This document shows, piece after piece, positions 56,578 to 64,000 of a DNA stretch of 64,000 bases. The DNA is taken from contig MLAK01000421.1 of assembly GCA_001839685.1 (NCBI GenBank), forward strand, positions 116,110 to 180,109, given 5' to 3'. Numbering within the stretch: position 1 is the first letter of the stretch; each line of letters opens with the position of its first letter. The notes beneath the pieces were generated by a model. That model did no database searches, was not told where the DNA came from, and worked only from the letters and a program-made list of their open reading frames with translations. Origin of the DNA: Tritrichomonas foetus. Taxonomy: Eukaryota > Parabasalia > Tritrichomonadida > Tritrichomonadidae. Position numbers and translations under genes: made by a program.

Positions 56578-59500
56578 ATGAATACCGAGCAATCTCTTAT
56601 TTCTAAATCTCAATCAGAAAGCTTCTCATCCATTGGACAAAAAACAAACAATTTATTAAAAGGATATGATCAAATTTTTCCTTTTTACGATTCTCTTTTT
56701 CAATTTTCCAGTATACCAAACATTCTCTATCAACTGTTTATTTTTTTCTTTTATTTCCAAAATGTTTATGTCTGTTTTTGGGTCTCAAAATCAAATAGAA
56801 TCCTTTGGAATACCAATGATGACTTATCAAATCAGTTTCTTCACTATTTTTCTTCAATTTTTTTATTCCAACCAATCGATAACAACTATTTAACTTCATT
56901 CATTGTATTCATTATATTATCTTTTATTATTTTAATGATATTTATTGGTCATATAATATGTTATAAACTCACACATCACTTTATCAAACAAACTTTAACT
57001 TTATCTAGAATATTTATTGAACTAGCCCCTATGATAATGATTAATCCTCTTGGTCTACTATTTGGTAGGTCACTTACCGACCTAATTGATAAGGATTATT
57101 CCACTATTACAATATTCACATGTATTTTTTCCTTGGTATTTTTAATATTGATGTCATTGTTATTTTACTTTAATTGTACAATGATCACTGCTTCACCATA
57201 TTTAGGTGAAAATATTCTTTCTGCGTTCACACAAGATACTTTAAAATATTTAGGATTATGCAATTCTCTTTTTTTAGCTTTTTCTATCATTACAGCTCAC
57301 TTTTATGAATGGATATCGATTGTTTTGAATGTTGTTCATATCCTTCCAATGATTTACATTTTATTTTTATTAGCCCAAAGGCCATTTACCCAAATTGTAA
57401 CTAATATGATATTTTTCTCGAACTGTACTTTTTCTATATTTGTTGATATTGTTGTTTTATTATTTAGGCTTTTAAAAAATAATAAAACACATATTTTTTT
57501 ATTAGTCTGCTTAGGATTGGTGATAATATCAACTGTTGGTTCAATTTTATTTTTTATAATTCAAAGAAAAATATTGACAAAGAAAACGACACCATCTAAT
57601 GTAGAACTGGAGAATAATGGTCATTTAAGTATTGATATAGAAAAGAAAGATTTATTAGATTCTCTACATATTCAATCAAGAAAATATTTGGCTCATTTAT
57701 ATCTTTACTTTTGTTTTGAAGAATTAGACCCATTAATCCTAGATTTCCTTATCATCAAATATATCTTATTAAAATATACAGATACTCCTATGTTAATGAA
57801 GTGCATGAAAATTATTTCATTTTTCCCGATGGAAATCCGTCTTTTAAGTAGTCTTGCCTCAGATGGTTTTAAAAGGAGAGATCTCTCAACTGGTGATAGA
57901 TTTACGCTTTTTGAATTAAATCATATAATTATTATTCGACAAAGTTCATCTTCAGTTGCTGCATCGGATAAACTTCGTGAACTAAAAACTGCTTCCAAAG
58001 ATATTATTTTTGATGCAATTCAGTTTTGGGAGCATCCAACTATTAATTTTGTTCAATTGCATTCTATGACCACCAGAATAAAAACAATGAAATCACTTTG
58101 GGAAGAAGCTCTCCAAGAATATCCTAATTCTTCTCAACACTCAGAAGAATATTGTAATTTTTTAATTGAATGTTCAACAGATTTTTCAGGTGCTGTTCTG
58201 CAAAAGCATCGAGCAAATTTAATTGAAGGAGGAAGAAACTTTTCCATTGATAAATGTTTCAGAAATTTCTGTACAAATTTTCCTGGTTTGTTAAAAAAGA
58301 ATATTGTTGATACCAATGGGTCATTTGTATCCAAAAAGAATAAAAATAAGGGATCATCTGCATCAAGTAGTTACAATAATAATGTTGGAGCCTCACAAGC
58401 AACCTTATCTTCGATTGATGCAGCAGTGGAAGAAGGAATAGCAAAATCATTGATTTCACATGCTCGTACAAGATTAGCACTACAGATGTCAACAAAAACT
58501 AAAAAAGCAAGAGGAATCATTAGAATGTGGTATGTCACATTATGGACTTTAATAGCTACATTGATTTCGACAATGTTTGCGTTCATATTTTTTTATCCAT
58601 ATTTTAATCATCGTCTCAACGATGTAAATAGAATAGAACTTGCAAATCATATTCATTCATCCTACTATTCGAGTGATTTTGCTTTGTTGATGGTAATGGC
58701 CGAAAAATTAGGCATATTTGACTTAACTGCACTTTATAATAGTATCGGTGATGTGGATAATGATATTTTAGAATATCAATATTTTTCTGTAGAAGACTGG
58801 GAGCACGAAGCAATTTATCATAATGTTCAAGCTCAGAATTATTATGAAAAATTTTTATCAAGTATTGCTGAGCTTTCTCATCAAGGAATTGATATATATG
58901 AACTTACAGGTCCTTTACTCGCACAAGATCAAATGGAATTATTTTTCTGTAAAAATGAAACCATTCTTGAAGGACAGAAAGAAAATTTACAAACTGTTTT
59001 ATCTTATCAATTTGTAGCACAAGCAATTGTTGTAGGAAATAAAGATTATGCTAATTGGTTTACCAAATTAAATGAATTTTGTTCAATTATGAAAAACAGT
59101 GAAACAGTTTCAGATTCACTTGCAGTAATGAAAGGATTTCTTACTACAGAAAGTGATACTGAATATAGAAATTCGAAAAAAGTTATTGATAAAGTTGCAT
59201 ATATTTTACCACCTATAGTTTTTGTCGTGGTCATTGTTCCTTTTCTAGTTCAAATAATACTTATGTACTGTGAAATAAGAAACTTTTTGAAAATGATGCA
59301 AACTTTTGATAATACTGTAAAACACGAAGCAACTCAGCCACTTCGAAGAGATAATTCCTTTGATATTTCAAAACGATCTGAAGATAGTGAATCTAGTACC
59401 AGGCCTATTGTCGCATTAATTATATTGTTTGGATTATCATTAGCAATTTTTTCAGTTGGACTATTTGCTCAACTATATTTTGTAGTTCATTATTATAATG

Positions 59501-61350
59501 ACAAATTTGAACAGACTAACTTATGGATAATTGCTGCAAGAAAATGTAGAACTTTAATTATCGAAATTTTGCATTTTTCAGCAGAGGTAATTTTAATTAC
59601 AAATTCAATTATAGTGCCCACAACACATATCACTACAACAAATGAGCTTATTACTTTAATTCAGGGAAAAATTACGATTCTGCATGATTCAATGAAGGCT
59701 ATTACAACAGACACTGAAGATTTTCCATCAGTATATGGATATGATGATACATTAGACTATCTTCTACACAGTGAACAATGTACAATTAATATGTCCCAGG
59801 AATCTCTTCATGAAATGTATCGATGTTCATCTGTTGAACATTTAATTTCATTTGTTGTTGATCTTGTCACCGAACTTTCAGTTAAAATCGATAGTTATGA
59901 AGGTAAAATTGTCAAAGAAGTCCCCTTAAATTTATTTCATATAATTGATGTTCATGTTATTCCTATGATGAAAAATGTTGAAGATAGATTTGTTGACCTT
60001 TCTATTAACTTTTTGGCCAAATATAAATCAATAATGACAGGAATATTTGTTGCACTGATTGCTATTATTCTTTTGTTATTTATTATCCTGATATATATTA
60101 TAACTTATTACAATAAATGCTTTAGTACAGCATTGATATTATTGAGACGTGTCTCACCTCTCTCAATTGTCTCTAAGCCTGATATTCTTAGTTATTTACT
60201 CGATAGAAGTGACATGGTAAGATCCCAATTAATGACAACATCTCATTCTGTTATTCACAACAGCAGTGATTGTATTTTATGCATTTCCTTGGCAGGTGTA
60301 ATCGAAACAATTAATCCTGCTGTTACTAATTTACTTGGCTATACACCGGAACAATTATTAGGACAACCTGCTTCTATTATCCTGGATGAAAGTGACCAGG
60401 CAAAAATAGCATCACAAACCATTTTAATTAAAAACAAGCAAAGCTCATCAACTTATGAAGATCATATTAGCGCAATAAGTGACGATGAATCAAGTACTCC
60501 ATGTAGTCTAACAATTCTTGGAATGGTTAAAGATGACATAATTAAATCTTTTGTATTTATCTTAAGAGATGAAGCAGAATTATTAAAACAGCAAGCTGAA
60601 GCTGAATCAGCCAAAAAGCAAAGTGAACAATTGCTGTATCAAATTTTGCCACCTAATATAGTATTACGTCTCAATCAAGGTGAAAAAGACATCTGTTTCA
60701 CTGTTCCATCATCAACAATCATGTTTATTGATATTGTGAAGTTTAGTGAATATGCATCCACACTTACGCCAAAAGAAATCATGTCAAATCTTTCTTTATT
60801 ATTTGGAGCTTATGATGAAGTTATTCAATCATATAATATGCTATTGAAAATAAAACTTATTGGTGATGTTTACATGTGTGCTGGTGGACTTTTTGATCCC
60901 GATTCTCAACCAGTTTTACATGCTGAACAAATGGTTCAATTTGGATTAGATATTTTATCGATTATTGATGAAACTAACATAAAATTAAACGCAATACTCA
61001 GTGTGAGAATTGGAATTAATACTGGAGGGCCACTTATTGCAGGGGTTCTGGGAATTGATAAACCCGTTTTTGATATTATTGGAGATCCAATTAATATTGC
61101 AGCAAGATTACAGTCAACAGATATCCCTGGAAATATTCAAATTTCGCAAGATACGTATTCATTAATTAAAGACAATGATTCATTCTGTATAGAATCACGT
61201 GGCGAAGTCTTTTTGAAAGGAAAAGGAAAAACTAATGCCTTCCTAGTCAAAAAAGTGATCGAACAGAGCAATAGTCTTTTAGTCTTACAAACGCCTTCAG
61301 AATTCGCAATAAGGACACCAATTGAACTATCCCACTCTGAAAGTACATAA
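56578..61350 (+). CDS. Polytopic class III adenylate cyclase with PAS domain
   Basis: 1590 residues from ATG. An N-terminal bundle of about seven spans (46-330) is followed by a cytoplasmic helical region (345-640), a span (about 648-674), an extracellular loop (675-870), two spans (about 873-897, 940-972), a second loop, and a last span (about 1145-1175). A PAS domain follows (about 1215-1300, CILCISLAGVIETINPAVTN then LLGYTPEQLLGQPASII), then a coiled linker, then the cyclase domain (about 1375-1580). Metal aspartates are present in MFIDIVKFS and LIGDVYM. Substrate-specifying positions read K (LKIKLIGD) and D (VFDIIGD), the adenylyl pair, not the E/C of guanylyl cyclases. The transition-state pair is in NIAAR. 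It makes cAMP at a membrane, probably sensing through loops and PAS. Large multi-span cyclase families of this layout are known in trichomonads. Confidence 0.95.
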   Translation: MNTEQSLISKSQSESFSSIGQKTNNLLKGYDQIFPFYDSLFQFSSIPNILYQLFIFFFYFQNVYVCFWVSKSNRILWNTNDDLSNQFLHYFSSIFLFQPIDNNYLTSFIVFIILSFIILMIFIGHIICYKLTHHFIKQTLTLSRIFIELAPMIMINPLGLLFGRSLTDLIDKDYSTITIFTCIFSLVFLILMSLLFYFNCTMITASPYLGENILSAFTQDTLKYLGLCNSLFLAFSIITAHFYEWISIVLNVVHILPMIYILFLLAQRPFTQIVTNMIFFSNCTFSIFVDIVVLLFRLLKNNKTHIFLLVCLGLVIISTVGSILFFIIQRKILTKKTTPSNVELENNGHLSIDIEKKDLLDSLHIQSRKYLAHLYLYFCFEELDPLILDFLIIKYILLKYTDTPMLMKCMKIISFFPMEIRLLSSLASDGFKRRDLSTGDRFTLFELNHIIIIRQSSSSVAASDKLRELKTASKDIIFDAIQFWEHPTINFVQLHSMTTRIKTMKSLWEEALQEYPNSSQHSEEYCNFLIECSTDFSGAVLQKHRANLIEGGRNFSIDKCFRNFCTNFPGLLKKNIVDTNGSFVSKKNKNKGSSASSSYNNNVGASQATLSSIDAAVEEGIAKSLISHARTRLALQMSTKTKKARGIIRMWYVTLWTLIATLISTMFAFIFFYPYFNHRLNDVNRIELANHIHSSYYSSDFALLMVMAEKLGIFDLTALYNSIGDVDNDILEYQYFSVEDWEHEAIYHNVQAQNYYEKFLSSIAELSHQGIDIYELTGPLLAQDQMELFFCKNETILEGQKENLQTVLSYQFVAQAIVVGNKDYANWFTKLNEFCSIMKNSETVSDSLAVMKGFLTTESDTEYRNSKKVIDKVAYILPPIVFVVVIVPFLVQIILMYCEIRNFLKMMQTFDNTVKHEATQPLRRDNSFDISKRSEDSESSTRPIVALIILFGLSLAIFSVGLFAQLYFVVHYYNDKFEQTNLWIIAARKCRTLIIEILHFSAEVILITNSIIVPTTHITTTNELITLIQGKITILHDSMKAITTDTEDFPSVYGYDDTLDYLLHSEQCTINMSQESLHEMYRCSSVEHLISFVVDLVTELSVKIDSYEGKIVKEVPLNLFHIIDVHVIPMMKNVEDRFVDLSINFLAKYKSIMTGIFVALIAIILLLFIILIYIITYYNKCFSTALILLRRVSPLSIVSKPDILSYLLDRSDMVRSQLMTTSHSVIHNSSDCILCISLAGVIETINPAVTNLLGYTPEQLLGQPASIILDESDQAKIASQTILIKNKQSSSTYEDHISAISDDESSTPCSLTILGMVKDDIIKSFVFILRDEAELLKQQAEAESAKKQSEQLLYQILPPNIVLRLNQGEKDICFTVPSSTIMFIDIVKFSEYASTLTPKEIMSNLSLLFGAYDEVIQSYNMLLKIKLIGDVYMCAGGLFDPDSQPVLHAEQMVQFGLDILSIIDETNIKLNAILSVRIGINTGGPLIAGVLGIDKPVFDIIGDPINIAARLQSTDIPGNIQISQDTYSLIKDNDSFCIESRGEVFLKGKGKTNAFLVKKVIEQSNSLLVLQTPSEFAIRTPIELSHSEST

Positions 61351-62189
61351 ATTTGTTTTTAAATCTTTAATAATTGCTTTTCTAATAAAATTTACAGATC
61401 TAAATCATATTTTCCTATTTAAATTTGAATAATTGTTCATTTGAACTATTTTTTTGGGGTCATACTACTATGGGTACTTCTTATTGACAAACACTTCTTG
61501 AGAAATGTGGAGGTGCTGAAATCAAATAATCAAAATGTCAAGAGATTTGAAATAACAACGTCTTTGAAAATCAATGATCATTCTAATGATAAAAATAATA
61601 ATAATAAAATAGAAATTAGGAATATAATTCTTAACTATTTTTTACATGTCGTCACTTTGTGATAAATGAGCATGATGGTTTTTATTATCAGAAGCTTAAT
61701 TATATGGAGAAGGATCACACTCATGATCAAATTTATTATGCAGGGAATTTCTATAATGTGTAAGAAAGAAAAATCAGTAAATACGAGTTCTGTTATTCGA
61801 AGGTTAATCAACGAAAAACCCGATTACTACAAAATCAAAGATTCTAATAATGTTTTTAAAAACTTTCATGATATTCGCCATTTAAATGATGATGTTAATA
61901 ACCAATATATTAAAATAAATTCTACTAATTTAGATTTCCTGAATCAAATTTCACAATCTTTTGAAATCGAAACATCTCCACAAAAACTGACAAAGTATGA
62001 AAATGATTGAGATCCATTTTATTTTGCTTATCATCAAAATAAATCTATAAGTGTTGTTTTACTGATTTTTGAATTTTGATTTTCATAGTGTTTTAATTTT
62101 CGATTTTTATGAGGTTTTCTATAGAATATTATAATGTTAGAAATATTGATCGAATACAATTTCTTTAAGATTTTTTGAGTTATTTATCA
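61351..62189. other. Relic-rich intergenic DNA
   Basis: Two frames (61441-61662, opening with TTG; 61666-62010, from ATG) lie in one frame split by TGA TAA. A different frame at 61648-61728 reads EHDGFYYQKLNYMEKDHTHD then QIYYAGNFYNV. The later part of the 61666 frame (VIRRLINEKPDYYKIKDSNN, FLNQISQSFEIETSPQKL) looks coding. Taken with the ankyrin fragment just downstream, this is probably a decayed gene; I cannot name it. Confidence 0.35.
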
Positions 62190-62312
62190 ATGATTAAGAA
62201 AACAGCAGTGCATATTGCATGTGAAAATACTAATATTGAAATTGTTAAACGTCTTCTTTCAAATGAATCTATTGACATTTATTCTATTTGTGTAAAACTA
62301 TATTTGTCATGA
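62190..62312 (+). pseudogene. Ankyrin-repeat fragment
   Basis: A 40-residue frame from ATG reads MIKKTAVHIACENTNIEIVK and RLLSNESIDIYSI. This is one ankyrin repeat (T-A-x-H-I-A-C-x-N-x-x-I-E-I-V-x-x-L-L), in the style of the large ankyrin families of trichomonads. It stops after one repeat, with no other repeat found before or after, so it is a remnant. Confidence 0.7.
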
Positions 62313-62677
62313 AATTGTTAATCATTATTTTCATTATGAGTTTATATATATTTCTATAGAAATTGCATTCGATCAATATTTCAAAAGTTGAAGCATATTA
62401 TCATCTCCATTTTTAATATTTGCAATAATATCCAATGACAATGCCCTGACACCAATGTATTGGTTTTATTGGTCCAACACAAAAACATTAGAAAATAGTG
62501 AATCTTAATCTAATCCTGATATTACTATGTATTGTAATGTGACCATTTGGTCATTAAAATGTAATGAATTGCATGAAGGACAAATAGTAATTATAATAAA
62601 TTGTTCGAAAAGTAGTTTAATATCAATCAAACTCAAAAATGTTGTCTCCACTTATACACATGTAAACTTCTGACTTT
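62313..62677. other. Intergenic spacer
   Basis: AT-rich spacer between the ankyrin fragment and the 3' end of the coiled-coil gene. Nothing recognised. Confidence 0.4.
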
Positions 62678-64000
62678 TCAGGCGGATTCTTGATCATTTG
62701 GCAAGTCTTCTTCTTCATACTCATATTCATCATCACTTCTCTTGATGTAGTTCGGTTTTAACATGAAAGTTGTGAAGAGGACGAGTGTCATTGTCAAGAT
62801 TCCATCAACTTCTGTCTTGAGGTTGGTCTTTCTGAGCAATTCTTCGAGTAGTTCGCCTGATCTCTTGATTGATGGATTCTCATCGCCCTTCATATTCTTA
62901 GCGATTGTTGGTAAGTTTTCTTGTGAAGCCAAATCAAACATTTGGCGAATGCCATTCATTAAATCAATGTTACGAGCAAGATTATTGATACTTTGGATTA
63001 ATTTCTTTCTCCAGATAGTGATCATTTGTTGTGTAGCATTTGGCTTGAAGAGCAACATGACATTTTTAATCAAAGTTCCATCAGCATCCAACATTTCGGC
63101 AATTTCATCATCATTTGTATTCGCAAAGCTCTTACGAATCCGGTTGGCAAACAATGTATCTTTGGAACGAGCCAATTTCTCTCTAAGTTCGCATGTCTCA
63201 CGTGTCATTTCTTCAAACAACTTCTGCATTTCACCAAGTTGTTTTATGAGAAGAGCAACAGCTTCATCAGCACTTTCTTGTCTTGCAGCTTCAAGTTGTC
63301 CTTTAAGCTGAAGATTCTCCTTTTGAAGCGCTTCAACCATTGTATCAAGATGGGCAATTTTTCCAGCGTTTTCTGATTGTTCATACTCGTGTTTAATTTT
63401 TGTTTGATCAAGTTCAGATTGAACATTCGCAAGTCTTGATTGAAGGATAGTGATAAGTTCCTGAAGGCTTCGAATGTGACGGTTCAAGTCACGCTGAAGT
63501 TCTAACAGTTGTTTATCGAATGTTGTTTGACCACCACGGCATCTAAATGGTGAATTTGGTGCACTCTTGTAACTAAGTTCGATTTGGAGATCAGCAACCA
63601 TTTCTTCAAGTTTATCTTTTTCATTCTTAGCTGCATTAATTAAAGATTCCATTTCATTTTCATGCTTCTTGAGTTGTGCAGCATTTTCTTCTATTTCCTG
63701 AAGAATTGCCTCATCATCGTTTCGGTCGCATGTAATTCCTTCACATTGGCGAACCTTGTTTGCAAAGGCTGAATCAATGTGAAGGGTATCGATGTGGGAT
63801 TTAAGATTATCGATTTGTTTTTGAAGTTCATTGGAAATATTTGCTTTCTCTTTCATAAGAGAATCGATGTGGGATTTGAGATTGTTACTTTCTTCGATAT
63901 CATTTTGTTTTGTTGTTTGAAGCTCCGAGACAAGTATCTCTTTCTCATTTTCTAATTGACCAATACGCTCATTAAGTCCATTCTTCTCATTCTCAAGATT
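62678..64000 (-). CDS. C-terminal part of a long coiled-coil protein, 5' end outside window
   Basis: The frame is open to the right edge (the codon at 64000-63998 is in frame), so 440 residues of the C-terminus are visible; the internal ATG at 63856 is not the start. The visible part is continuous coiled coil (NEKNGLNERIGQLENEKEIL, then LQRDLNRHIRSLQELITILQ), with LKSHID(S/T)L appearing twice 27 residues apart, hinting at internal repeats. At about 220-350 a helical, less regular domain follows (MLLFKPNATQQMITIWRKKL, INNLARNIDLMNGIRQMFDL). The end is hydrophobic-then-acidic (TLVLFTTFMLKPNYIKRSDD, EYEYEEEDLPNDQESA). It resembles the very large coiled-coil proteins abundant in trichomonads and golgin-like tethers. 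Family not recognised. Confidence 0.85.
   Translation of the reverse strand, partial: NLENEKNGLNERIGQLENEKEILVSELQTTKQNDIEESNNLKSHIDSLMKEKANISNELQKQIDNLKSHIDTLHIDSAFANKVRQCEGITCDRNDDEAILQEIEENAAQLKKHENEMESLINAAKNEKDKLEEMVADLQIELSYKSAPNSPFRCRGGQTTFDKQLLELQRDLNRHIRSLQELITILQSRLANVQSELDQTKIKHEYEQSENAGKIAHLDTMVEALQKENLQLKGQLEAARQESADEAVALLIKQLGEMQKLFEEMTRETCELREKLARSKDTLFANRIRKSFANTNDDEIAEMLDADGTLIKNVMLLFKPNATQQMITIWRKKLIQSINNLARNIDLMNGIRQMFDLASQENLPTIAKNMKGDENPSIKRSGELLEELLRKTNLKTEVDGILTMTLVLFTTFMLKPNYIKRSDDEYEYEEEDLPNDQESA

Noticed and set aside
1..64000. CRISPR arrays, tRNA or rRNA genes
   Set aside because: No spaced direct repeats of CRISPR form, and no tRNA box A/B pairs or rRNA-like conserved GC-rich blocks were recognised; a tRNAscan or Infernal run would be needed to be sure.

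Overview
The window is strongly AT-rich eukaryotic DNA. It has long, apparently intronless ORFs, the standard genetic code, short homopolymer-filled spacers, and many lysine/asparagine-rich and coiled-coil proteins. Gene content points to a flagellated parabasalid (trichomonad). It includes two tubulin-tyrosine-ligase-like enzymes, a multi-span adenylate cyclase with a PAS domain, bacterial-type nitroreductase and Xaa-His dipeptidase genes, and ankyrin-repeat debris. Tritrichomonas is my best guess. This is inferred from gene style and is not proven; no rRNA or other species marker is present.

Layout: 1-12.8 kb holds the 3' part of a large secreted/type I membrane propeller protein (possibly CatSper-auxiliary-like), a WD40-like protein and a CHD6-9-type chromatin remodeller. 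13-20 kb holds an HxxxD acyltransferase-like protein, a Ser/Thr kinase, a decayed gene, a TTLL9-like ligase broken by one in-frame TAA, and an alpha/beta hydrolase. 20-22 kb is a gene-poor stretch with a probable hAT transposase remnant. 22-24.3 kb is a TMEM62-like metallophosphoesterase. 24.3-29.7 kb is gene-poor, with two small proteins with acidic C-termini and a degenerate copy of one of them. 29.7-36 kb holds a three-CAP-repeat protein, a nitroreductase, a second TTLL (polyglutamylase type), a 55-bp minisatellite and a coiled-coil protein. 36.6-46.9 kb holds a 1735-residue low-complexity/coiled-coil protein, a tail-anchored microprotein, a C2-like Q-rich protein, an ARM-like protein with no visible ATG and a small acidic protein. 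47.5-50 kb holds the dipeptidase and a UBE2G2/Ubc7-type E2. 50.6-55.3 kb holds a coiled-coil protein and two unrecognised proteins. 56.6-61.4 kb is the adenylate cyclase. 61.4-62.7 kb is relic DNA. The right edge holds the C-terminal part of a long coiled-coil protein that runs out of the window.

No operons are expected or seen; genes lie on both strands with spacers of about 0.2-2 kb. Several products fit a flagellate cytoskeleton and signalling theme (TTLLs, coiled-coil proteins, cyclase, possible CatSper subunit), but the neighbours do not form an obvious single pathway. Starts are given at the first credible ATG. Where the longest reading frame began with TTG or GTG, I moved the start inward or noted that no ATG exists. 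I recognised no tRNA, rRNA or CRISPR array.
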